The notes beneath the pieces are model-generated. The model had not been told where the DNA came from, ran no database searches, and saw only the letters and a list, made by a program, of their open reading frames with translations. Of a stretch of DNA of 64,000 nucleotides, positions 1-8,573 are shown piece by piece. The stretch lies in the NCBI GenBank assembly GCA_949752795.1, contig OX457075.1, forward strand, positions 4,960,001 through 5,024,000. The letters are read 5' to 3'. The translations under genes and the position numbers were made by a program. Origin of the DNA: Hyperoodon ampullatus (Eukaryota; Chordata; Mammalia; Artiodactyla; Ziphiidae). The stretch's first letter is position 1, and the number at the start of each line of letters is the position of its first letter.

Positions 1-2280
1 TATAATATTTGTACTGTTTCAGTAAATTTTCACCAGAGTTGTCTGCTCAGAGCTAATCCTTTATTCAATTTTCCACTTACCCTCTGAATATCTGGATTTA
101 GAAATCATTACACCTCTTGTTATATATGAGATGACCTTATAAAAATGAGTGCTAGCTTCCTCCTCAGTTTCAAGAAAATCAAGACATTTTCTTTAAAAAC
201 ATTTTAAAAGATTATCTGGGCAGTCATGCTCAGTGCAGTTCCAAACTCCACGGACACTGATTGGTGGTGGGCAGTCATTCTCCAAAATCCTAGGTGTGAG
301 TTAAAATCTGTCAGTGGGACTGAGACTTGAGCCTTTCCTTTCCAGCTGGGCCTTGAGAGGAGCCAGCAATGAACTGAGTTTAGGATTCTGGGGTCTTACA
401 CCCACACTCCCTGTATTTCTCAGGACAGTCATGTCCCTGGCTTGCCCCAAGAGGCCTCTTGCTAAGGCCATTTGCGGGTGATCAGTGGGAAACAACAAGA
501 CCTAGGCTAGGCCCTCCCATGAACGGATTTGTGAGATTTACTCCTGACTTGAGAACCCCCGCCCTAGGACTGGTGGAGGTGTAGTCACTTGGACTAGTTT
601 CCAGAATTTTCATGGTGGGCAGACCCAAGTCCTCCCACCATTTGGGGAAACAGTGCAAACATGAGTGAGAGCTGGGCAAAGCCTGGATCCAGAGGTGACA
701 GGATGTTATCTGCTAACACAACTCTTTGCAATGAGTGCGTAAACAGACACATTTGTCTTGGGACTGAGGGCCTGCCTGGAGGAGAGAAAAGGACCCCTAC
801 CAAACTGCATTTTTCTCTAACTGCCCCTTGAATTGAGTCACAGTTGCCTGGTTTCCTGAGGTCTATTCTGTGTCTGTGAAGAATGTCTTCCCCAGCTTCT
901 GGGGCTGAGCAGTACCAATTGTTTAGGGATTAACCCTTTGCCACCCAAAGCCTTGCTCTCCCACCATCTCTTTGCCTCCACGCTGCCCCTCTTGTTTTAA
1001 TGCACCTTTCATTAGCTTAGAAATGACAGAGAAGTTGACCATCGGCAGTTGCTTCCTGTGTGCACAGTGGAATCACCATCTCGTGAGGGGCACCAGGGCT
1101 TTAAGAAAATAGCCTCGCTTCTTCAGAAACTCTAGTCGTTTGACTTGGAATCCGTCCATCAAGAAATTTGGTCTGCAGAATCCAAAGCAAGCTTCCCCAG
1201 AGCTTTACAAACAAGCCGGCCCAGCAAGGCAGCGCCTCCTCCGGTGTCTGCCTTGAGCTCGGAGCTCTGTGGCCATTTGCCACCTGGGGTGGTGACACAC
1301 TGCTCAGATGTGGTCTGCAGCATTCTTGGCCACCCTCCACCCCACATTTCAGGACACAAGCAGTGTGGAGACCCAGTTAACCTCAGGAACCGCTGTTGCT
1401 GTCTTCTGCCCCTGGAGTCAGGCGTGGTCACACTTCAGGTCCCTGAAGCTTGAGCCTCCCTCTCAGGGTCCCGTTTGAAGCATACAAAGAAGCCCCAGGA
1501 ACTCTGAGGTGGCAGTGGCAGAGGGACTTCATTTCCCGGGGGGCTGGAAGGGAAGGATGGGCTGTTTCTGCTAAGACTTGCCTCCTGCCTCCTGCTTTAA
1601 CGGAACCCCTGGTTTTTTGACTTGAGGTCCCTGGGCCAGCTCTGAATGTAGCATGTGTGCCTGAGTGATGGACTTGATATTTACACAAGCCACGCTGATA
1701 AGTGCACATGTGTTTTTAATGTTTTGGCTTTCTAGACCACAAACATGTCAATGTGCATATGCGTGCACACACAGACTGCTCTTGGGCTGGGCCCTGAGTA
1801 GGGCTCTTTTTTTCCCTCTTTTTCTTTTTTTAAACTGTTCTGCCAAAGTTAACACCTTTGTTAGCACCCTTTCCTGCCACACTGCCTCCGGTTGTCCGAG
1901 GGCCGTCATCCGGTTATCCCACCTGGAAAGGCGCTGCCTTTTTAAGCCAGCAAACAGCCCGACGACACCTTCGCCTGGCCCTGGCGGGAGCCGAGCCCCA
2001 CGGGCTGGGGGTTGAAAAGCAGACCTCCCTCGCCCCAGCCTTCCTGAGCCCCGGTCTGTCGGAAACGGCCCATCTTCGTCTGCAGCCACAGAGAACAACA
2101 CCGAGGAGATGGGCTGCTGCGTAAAGTTAGGGAAAAGTGTTTAAAAAAAAAAAAAAAAGTCTTGATTATCTCATGGACTTGCAAGTACCGTTAAGGTTCC
2201 TTACTTTCCTGCCATCCGACTCAAGTTAACAGCAGCATTAAACATCGTCTTTACCCACCACACGCTTCTCTTCGTCCCCA
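1..2280. other. Upstream non-coding DNA 5' of SFRP1
   Basis: No exon, RNA gene or recognisable young repeat is visible here. Open frames are short, overlap on both strands and look like chance frames. The first kilobase is AT-rich. GC and CpG content rise from about 1860 towards the promoter. A run of about 16 A at 2142-2158 is a homopolymer with no identifiable retroelement body in front of it. By position this is the 5' flank of SFRP1 and may contain regulatory DNA, but no site can be supported from sequence alone. Confidence 0.6.
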
Positions 2281-2285
2281 GTCTC

Positions 2286-2370
2286 TCTTCCTTTTTTTTT
2301 TTTTTTCCTTCTTTTTCTCTTTTTTCCCCCTTCTTCCTTCCTTTATTTATTTTTTGGTTTTGTTTTTTAA
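2286..2370 (+). repeat. Polypyrimidine (T/C-rich) tract beside the promoter
   Basis: The + strand is almost pure T and C from about 2286 to 2345, with a run of 16 T and then mixed CTT/TTC/CCC blocks. It continues T-rich to about 2370. It ends roughly 20-50 bp before the GC-rich promoter begins. Such tracts are often length-polymorphic and can form triplex DNA; any role here is inference. Confidence 0.7.
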
Positions 2371-2420
2371 GGGGTGTTGACCTGCGCTGAGTTCTAGGGA
2401 GCCGACCCCTCCCGCCCGCG

Positions 2421-2496
2421 AGCCGATTGGCCGGCCACGCGGGTGACTGACGGGCGGGCCCGGAGCGCTCGCGGCGGCTGGCGCTGATTGGCCGGC
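2421..2496 (-). promoter_or_regulatory. SFRP1: Pair of inverted CCAAT boxes in the core promoter
   Basis: ATTGG, the reverse complement of CCAAT, occurs at 2426-2430 and 2487-2491, 61 bp apart. Both copies sit in the same context, GATTGGCCGGC. Inverted CCAAT boxes in CpG-island promoters commonly bind NF-Y. They lie about 250-310 bp before the start codon, close to where transcription would be expected to begin given a 5' UTR of a few hundred bases. Binding itself is inferred. Confidence 0.5.
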
Positions 2497-2737
2497 GCGG
2501 CTCGGAGGGCTCGGCCGCGGGAGCGCCGGACACTCGGGTCCCGCCGCCTCGGGAGCCGGGCCGCACTCGGGCCGCGCGCTCGCCTCCCCGCGCGAGCTCC
2601 CCAGGGTCGCCCCGCCAGCGCCTGGCGCGGGTGCGGACGGCGCCTTTTGTGCCCGGGGGCTCCTGGAAGTTCGCGGCGGGACGCTCGCGGGGAGGCGGCT
2701 GAGGACGCCCCGCGTCGCAGGGGCCGGGGCGCCGAGC
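2430..2737 (+). other. SFRP1: Probable SFRP1 5' UTR (start of transcription not determined)
   Basis: Between the promoter elements and the start codon there is about 300 bp of GC-rich sequence with no upstream ATG from about 2490 on, so the first ATG met is the SFRP1 start at 2738. The start context is favourable: A at -3 and G at +4. The left edge is a guess from the typical length of the SFRP1 leader. Cap-site data would be needed to place it. Confidence 0.45.
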
Positions 2738-3263
2738 ATGGGCGGCGGGCGCTGGGCCGCGGCGGGCGCGCTGCTGGCGCTGGCCGCCGGGCTCCTGGCC
2801 GCGGGCTCGGCCAGCGAGTACGACTACGTGAGCTTCCAGTCGGACGTCGGCGCGTACCAGAGCGGGCGCTTCTACACCAAGCCGCCGCAGTGCGTGGACA
2901 TCCCGGTGGACCTGCGGCTGTGCCACACCGTGGGCTACAAGAGGATGGTGCTGCCCAACCTGCTGGAGCACGAGACCATGGCTGAGGTGAAGCAGCAGGC
3001 CAGCAGCTGGGTGCCCCTGCTCAACAAGAACTGCCACATCGGCACTCAGGTCTTCCTCTGCTCGCTCTTCGCGCCCGTCTGCCTGGACCGGCCCATCTAC
3101 CCGTGCCGCTGGCTCTGCGAGGCCGTGCGAGACTCGTGCGAGCCCGTCATGCAGTTCTTCGGCTTCTACTGGCCCGAGATGCTCAAGTGCGACAAGTTCC
3201 CCGAGGGCGACGTTTGCATCGCCATGACCCCGCCCAACGCCACCGAGGCCTCCAAGCCCCAAG
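2738..3263 (+). CDS. SFRP1: SFRP1 exon 1: signal peptide and Frizzled cysteine-rich domain
   Basis: Encodes residues 1-175 and the first base of codon 176 of secreted frizzled-related protein 1, an extracellular Wnt-binding antagonist. Residues 1 to about 25 form a signal peptide with an Ala/Leu-rich core. The Frizzled-type cysteine-rich domain follows, with exactly ten cysteines at 52, 62, 99, 108, 115, 123, 127, 134, 151 and 160, the canonical set for five disulfides that binds Wnt ligands. An N-glycosylation sequon (NAT) lies at residue 167. The ATG at 2738 is the first in the CpG-rich leader, has a strong Kozak context and directly precedes the hydrophobic signal. The exon ends at a GT donor (CAAG/GTGAGG) in phase 1. 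The mature part is almost identical to remembered mammalian SFRP1. The signal region is about six residues shorter than the human one as I recall it (308 versus 314 residues overall). Confidence 0.97.
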
Positions 3264-3546
3264 GTGAGGCGGGGGGTTCCCGGGGCTGTCCGCGCTGCGC
3301 CCCGGGACTGGGGACGTGCTCTCGGCCGTGCCCGAGCGCCTTGAGAGCTACCGGCCCGTCCGAGGTGGTGCCCGGCGGGGCGAGCCCCCCGCGCACCCGG
3401 TCCGGGTCCTGGAGCCGCTGTCCTGGGATCCAGTCAACGCTGAAACAAAGCCTTAGCTCTGGCTCCCAGAAGAGCTCTTCAGACCCCCGCGAGGGAACCG
3501 AGTCCCTATCGGAGTTTTGAACCCCCCAGACGGGATGGGCCGGGGG

Positions 3547-3565
3547 AAAACAAACAAACAAACAA
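3547..3565 (+). repeat. (AAAC)n microsatellite
   Basis: About four and a half copies of AAAC/CAAA follow a GGGGG run in intron 1, shortly after the end of the CpG island. Confidence 0.7.
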
Positions 3566-4479
3566 CCCAAACCCCAAATCTGGGAAGCTCAGAAAGGCCG
3601 AGCATATGCTAAGGTGCAGCTTTGTTTATTTTCTTAGGTTTGAGAAGGATTTTTTTTTTTTTTTAAACGCTTTCCTTAGCTAGTCATTCAGCCAAGTAGC
3701 TCCAGCACTGGTGCAGGGCTGGCCGAGCAAAAAAGTTCAGAAATTGCGAGGCTTTCTGTTTCTCTACCCCTTTCAGTTAACAGCTTCGGGAAGGTTTGGG
3801 CGGGGGCGGGATGGAAAGGCTCTTCTCTCTCATTCTTGCATACCCCCTGCTTCTCTCATTTACACAAATCCTCAGGTAATTAGAAAGATAAAATTGTCAT
3901 TAGCTCCTGGCTCAGCTCCCCTTGGGGAGCGAGGCTCCGCAGATTGGAGGCTTTCCTAACAGCCCCAGGGATGAGCCGGAGGTTCTTCTCTGAAACCCCT
4001 TCCACTTAAAGGGCAGTTCTTGGGGGATGGGGTGGGGTGGGGGGAGGAAAAACCATCCCGGGGAGGCAACGAAACAGAACAAAACAAGTTAACAAGCAAA
4101 GGAACCAAAACAAAACCCCACAGGACAAACAAGCCAAGGAAAACAACCCAGCACTGTCGCCTGACTTTTAGAGGAGTGAATTCAACCCCAAATTCTTCGG
4201 AAGCGGAGTTGAGGCTCAAAGAGGTGGAAGGCGTCAGGGATGGGGAGCCATACCCAGGGCGCCGAGCAGAGCGGTCCGCCTCCCAGGGGTTTTGAGGAAC
4301 GGGTTTAGGGTGGGGGGAAACCTGCTCATTGCTGACTCAGCTCATCTCCAAGGGATGCCAAAGCACAAAGGTGCCCCGAGGGGCGTACTCCCCAGAGTGA
4401 GGGCGGGGTAGTCCCGGGAAAGGGCACCCCGAACTTTGAATGCCCTGGCTTATTCCAGGGAAGGAGGAGGTGGTCCAGA

Positions 4480-4870
4480 GGGGCGGGTGTGGGGTGGCAG
4501 GTCTGGCGGGTGGGCAGGGCAGCGGCCCGCCTGCGGGGGCAAGGTCTGGGTCCCGCTGCTCCGCCTTCCTGGGGGTCCGCACAGAGTTCACCTTCGGGGA
4601 GGCGCAGCCCTTTGAGAACGGGAGCCGAGCCGTTACCTGGAGCGGACAAAGCGCTTTGTGTTCTGTGCGCGTGGAACCCACGGGATTTTCCTTCTCCCCG
4701 TTCTCACTGCCGGCGGGCAGACTAGCCCAGCCCTGCCCCCGGAGGCCGCGGCCAGCTCTGCTGGGGCTGAGTCCACCCCGCAAGTGTCCCTTTTCTGGTA
4801 CAATCAGCGACGGAACCCTTCTGAGGGGCAAGCCCTTCCGACGGGAAGGTAGGGGTGCTGGCTGGGCTGC
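4480..4870. promoter_or_regulatory. CpG-rich patch in intron 1
   Basis: A segment of about 390 bp, 1.2 kb downstream of exon 1, has roughly thirty CpG dinucleotides by hand count and high GC content. Flanking intron sequence is much poorer in CpG. It resembles a small CpG island or downstream enhancer element. No exon can be defined in it, although several overlapping frames are open on both strands as expected from GC richness. Confidence 0.45.
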
Positions 4871-5290
4871 CTACTTAGGAAGGGACGAGCATCCTCCAGC
4901 TCGATGCCCTAAAGGCAGGGGTGGCGGAGTGGTGGTAGGGAGACCAAATACGTGCTCTCTTCTTGGAGCTTTTGACTCCTAAGCTGCTGGCCCACTTGGC
5001 TGATCCCAAAGTCTGCCCCTTGTACCATCTCCTCTCCCCGCTCCATCCCAGGAGTGCTCAGGTAGTCACCCTCCTGAGACCAGCTGCACACAGAGAACAG
5101 TTATGAAGGGACCAGTCCCGTGTGGGACTTGGGACCTGGTTCTCCCCGCCGAGTCTCTGGTGACAAGCTCTGCGGGAGGCTCCGCTCCTAACCCAGGACT
5201 GCGGCCCCTCAGTGGGAGGGACCCCCTATAGGAGTCAGTCCTCTGGGGCCGAGTGGCCACTGACTGTCAGCTGAGCCCGGAGGTGGGAGG

Positions 5291-5292
<2 letters not shown>

Positions 5293-5333
<41 letters not shown>
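5293..5333 (+). repeat. (TG)n microsatellite
   Basis: An uninterrupted run of about twenty TG dinucleotides in intron 1, likely to be length-polymorphic. Confidence 0.95.
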
Positions 5334-5335
<2 letters not shown>

Positions 5336-5591
5336 GGCAGGTGGAGACTGACCAAACTCCTGGTCCTTGTAACCTTACGGCTGGTGGCTGCAGAATCAGA
5401 ACTGGTACTTTTGGAGGAGACCGAGTATACATGCCCTACTTTTATTCTTTATTTCTTTTTATTCTGTAAAATTAAAATGGAATTTTCAAAGCAGCGGCAT
5501 ATCTCTGCATGCTGCAGGCTGGTTTCTGTTCACATACTTGGACAAGCGCCGTTTGGGGGTATTGAGCAGGGCTTTGGGGCCGCATGTTATT

Positions 5592-5808
5592 TTTTTTTTT
5601 TTTTTTTTTTTTTTTTGTGGTATGTGGGCCTCTCACTGTTGTGGCCTTTCCCGTTGCGGAGCACAGGCTCCGGACGCGCAGGCTCAGCGGCCATAGCTCA
5701 CGGGCCCAGCCGCTCCGCGGCACGTGGGATCCTCCCAGACCGGGGCACGAACCCGCGTCCCCTGCATCGGCAGGCGGACTCTCAACCTCTGCGCCACCAG
5801 GGAAGCCC
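5592..5808 (-). mobile_element. CHR-type tRNA-derived SINE
   Basis: Minus-strand SINE. On the + strand it begins with a poly(T) run (to 5616) and ends with CCAGGGAAGCCC, the complement of the tRNA-like head. The tRNA-like region contains A-box (TGGCGCAG) and B-box (GGTTCG) motifs. A perfect 15-bp target-site duplication, GGGCCGCATGTTATT, flanks it at 5577-5591 and 5810-5824, showing a clean retrotransposition event in intron 1. Confidence 0.93.
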
Positions 5809-6227
5809 AGGGCCGCATGTTATTAAAGATAAACTTGATAATAAGAATGAGTCAAGAGACACTCCCCCACACCCCCAAAAGGCTGATGCCCAAGCTGCTT
5901 CGGCATCTGCTATGGGAGAGGAAAACTGTTTGTTTGTTTGCTTGTTTTCAGGAAAGTTATTTCTAAATTTTGCACTTGCATTAGACCTGTACATTCCCAG
6001 GCCGATAAATTGTCGTTCCTTCTCTTAGCCAGGTTTTACTGATTCAAGCTCTGCGAACAAGCACATACTTTTAGTTTTATTTTGTTGTTGATTAGGCATG
6101 TTGTGCGGTAAAACAGCCTGGCTGTTTTAGTCACAGATCGAAGAGGCCACGATGCACTCATCCTTCCCGGGAGCTTTCCTTAGGGTCCCTTCCTCGTATT
6201 GAAAAGCTGGCCAGGGAAGACCTGCTC

Positions 6228-6228
6228 T

Positions 6229-6259
<31 letters not shown>

Positions 6260-6314
6260 CTGTGTGGGGGTGTGCGCTGTGTGGGGGTGTGTGCTGTGTG
6301 CATGCGTGTGCGTT
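6228..6314 (+). repeat. (TG)n(CG)n compound alternating repeat
   Basis: A TG run (6228-6251) passes directly into GCGCGCGCGC (6251-6260). GTGTGGGGGTGTGCGCT-type units, at least two copies of about 18 bp, follow and then CATGCGTGTGCG. The alternating purine-pyrimidine stretch is of the kind able to adopt Z-DNA. Confidence 0.9.
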
Positions 6315-7029
6315 GATTTTTTAAAATCCACTTACTCTTGATTCCAGTGTTGGACTTTCCCTCCTCTCCCTCAAATATTGATGAAACACAAAACCTTTTG
6401 GCTTTTGGTTCTTTTGCTTTAAACATTATTTCAAATACACCTTAAAACAGCCATTTCGTTCTGCCTCTCCGATGGATGACTGGGTGGACTTCTCCTGCTC
6501 GGGCCGCCTGCAGGGCCCCCCAGCACAATCCAGAGAGGCCACAGATTAATAGCGCCCTACACAATCTAGAGCTGCTCCACAGTCGGCTGTGAGAAAAGTC
6601 GAGGTGGGTGGAGGCAAGCCTTGCGAACACGCAGAACTCAGTCCTGCCCGCCTGGGAGATGCTGAGGGCCAAACGTAGCTGAGCCTGGGGCCACCAGTCG
6701 GATAGGGGAACTCAGAGCGTCCAGACAAGGTGATGTGAGTGAGCGAGAGGGAACCCGGTGTTTGTATTCGGAAAGTCCTGCCCTGCTAGTTGTTTGGTCA
6801 AGGTCACATGCATAGAACTTTGCAACGTGATAACTTCCACTGAAAAAAAAATAACCCAAGCAAGGAAAGCCTCAAAACACAGTCCACACTCCCGAAGTAG
6901 GTACCACGGTCCTTCCCATATTGCAGGATTTGCTTTCCGTTTTTCTCCCCATGGAAGCAAGAACCATGATGCAAAATTCTGGGTGAATTTTTCCCTTTGG
7001 TCAGAAACACGACCTCTGGAATCCAATCT

Positions 7030-7880
7030 TAAGTTCTGGCTGAAAAGCACATTTCCAGCATCCGGGCCAAAAGATAGCCCCATGGTCTCCTGCTCGGGGC
7101 GTGGCTGTGGTTCTTGCTGCAGGACTCTGGATGGAGTGCGGCCCTGGGCACAGAGTAAAGGTGGGACAGGGATCTGTCAGTAAAGACTAAGGTGTACGGC
7201 CTCTGCTGCACCTCGCTTGGATGTGTGGGGGGGTCACGCATCACCTCCCTGGCGCTGGGGACCAGCTGCGTCCTGGGGGACGGCACTGGCCCCGGAGGAC
7301 TGTGCAGCTCCCTCCTCGTCCACCGTGGGAGGCTCTGCCTGTTTCTCTGAGGCATAGAAGTGCTCGAAGGTGAAGGAGATGCCGTCAGAGGAGCCACGAA
7401 GAGGGAGGGGGAGGAGGAGGATGAAGAGCCTGAGTCGGAGCGAAGGTCACTCAGTGCCCCGTCCTCCCTGGGGGTGACTGCGCCCCCAGCGTGGCCGGAC
7501 ATGGCCTCCACCAGTGCTGTGCCAAGGTGGAGGGCCCTTAGAACGTGCTCCTGCTTTCCTGCCTCATGGATAAAACTCCAAGTTGTCTGATAGATGATGG
7601 AGGTGACGGCGGGACGGCGGCGGTGGTGACAAGCCGCCTTCCCTTCTGGCGATTCCACTGGGCCACTCTCTCCCTGCCTTCCACGGAGACCCCTTACCTC
7701 CCAGGGGTCTCTCCAGCGTCAGCAGCATTTGGCTGGCAGGACCCGCTGGCCCTGGCCTCCGAGGCCTCCCCGTCCCCCGGGGCCTCAGCTGCCCCCAGTG
7801 GCCCCCATGCCTGCAGCACACACACCTCCTCTTCAAAGCCCTTCACAGTGTGAAAACGCCTCCAGAGGGTCTCTCCCACG
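7030..7880 (-). other. GC-rich stretch with broken protein-like minus-strand frames, unidentified
   Basis: Read on the minus strand, this segment gives several protein-like pieces in different frames: one beginning near 7879 with MGETLWRRFHTVKGFEEEV, one with a poly-Ser stretch near 7400-7440, and one around 7250-7370 rich in E, A and Q. No single frame runs through, and stops or frame changes separate the pieces. A GTAAGG resembling a splice donor is read at about 7700 on the minus strand. I do not recognise the protein. It could be a decayed pseudogene or simply GC-rich intron sequence with chance open frames. Confidence 0.15.
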
Positions 7881-8495
7881 TCCCGCCAAGTCCTTCCCTT
7901 GGGCAGCAGGGCTGGTGCCGTTCCCAGCCCCCACCAGCTTCTCCTGCTTCCCGCCCCCGGCAGGAGCTCAATGCAATAGCTCTCCTGGGGAGGGGTGTTC
8001 AGGGCCTGTGGTTGGAGTCTGTGAGTCTGGCTGATTTTCTTTCTTGGCTCCTAGAGAGCTGGTCGGATGGATCGGCCGTCTTGTGGGGAGTTTGGGAACA
8101 GGAAGGGGGCAGGAATCAGAGGGGATATTTCAAGGAGAGGGGAGAACAGGGGACAAACAACTGGGGTAGAAGTGTTTGGTTACAAGTCAGCTTTTCCTAG
8201 GGACCCACCACATCCATCAAGCCACGACTCATAGGACCCGCCCCATCCAGCCTCACATCATGTTGGTTTTAATAGTTGTACCGTATTCAACAGCTCGAGT
8301 CCCCAAATTTTCAAGAAACTGTGCGTCTGTTTTGGTCTCCAGGACTCGTCTTTTCTCAAGTTGCCCTATCAGAAATTCCAGAAGACCTTTAACTCCTTTC
8401 AGCCCGGTTCCTGGGCTGATCTGGGCCCCAGGGGCAGATCCTCCCTGCGTTCCACCGCAGTCACTCAGCTCCTGCTCTCCCCTTGTCCTTCCTAG

Positions 8496-8573
8496 GCACG
8501 ACGGTGTGTCCTCCCTGTGACAACGAGCTGAAATCCGAAGCCATAATCGAGCATCTCTGTGCCAGCGAGTTTG
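8496..8573 (+). CDS. SFRP1: SFRP1 exon 2: linker and start of netrin-like domain
   Basis: A 78-bp exon completing codon 176 and encoding residues 177-201 plus the first base of codon 202. It contributes three of the six cysteines of the C-terminal netrin-like (NTR) module, C180, C183 and C197, beginning with the motif TTVCPPCDNELKSE. The acceptor follows a pyrimidine-rich tract (CTCCCCTTGTCCTTCCTAG) and the donor is TTTG/GTAAG. Both flanking introns are phase 1 and the exon length is a multiple of three, so skipping it would keep the frame but remove three NTR cysteines. Match to remembered mammalian SFRP1 is complete over this exon. Confidence 0.97.

Larger units (their letters stand above)
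2390..3430. promoter_or_regulatory. SFRP1: CpG island spanning SFRP1 promoter, 5' UTR and exon 1
   Basis: Base composition switches abruptly at about 2390 to very GC-rich, CpG-dense sequence. This continues through exon 1 and about 170 bp into intron 1. GC-box-like sequences are visible (CCCGCCCGCG at 2411-2420, GGGCGGGCC at 2452-2460) and no TATA box is evident, as in a typical CpG-island promoter. In other mammals the SFRP1 promoter is a CpG island that is frequently silenced by methylation in tumours (established knowledge). The edges given are by eye. Confidence 0.85.
3264..8495 (+). other. SFRP1: SFRP1 intron 1 (phase 1, 5.2 kb)
   Basis: Bounded by the donor GTGAGG at 3264 and an acceptor preceded by a pyrimidine-rich run ending CCTAG at 8495. 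Contents seen: the CpG-island tail, an AAAC microsatellite (3547-3565), a CpG-rich patch (about 4480-4870), TG repeats (5293-5333 and 6228-6314), one CHR SINE (5592-5808) and a GC-rich stretch at 7030-7880 with broken minus-strand frames. No additional SFRP1 exon is supported. The rest (3600-4480, 5825-6220, 6320-7030, 7880-8490) shows no recognisable feature. Confidence 0.9.

Noticed and set aside
2488..2985. Alternative + strand frame overlapping SFRP1 exon 1
   Set aside because: It begins at a TTG and is open because of CpG-island GC richness. It is out of frame with the conserved SFRP1 sequence and has no recognisable domain.
2201..3262. Long minus-strand frame (353 residues) opposite exon 1
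   Set aside because: Shadow frame antisense to SFRP1 exon 1, caused by codon and GC bias. No promoter or homologous protein is evident.
5592..5808. Possible functional tRNA gene in the A-box/B-box region of the SINEs
   Set aside because: The tRNA-like head is part of a SINE with poly(A) tail and target-site duplications. It does not fold into a complete tRNA with anticodon arm and discriminator, and the same sequence occurs in many copies.
5293..6314. Possible CRISPR-like or regulatory repeat array
   Set aside because: These are eukaryotic dinucleotide microsatellites; there are no spacers or conserved repeat-spacer spacing.
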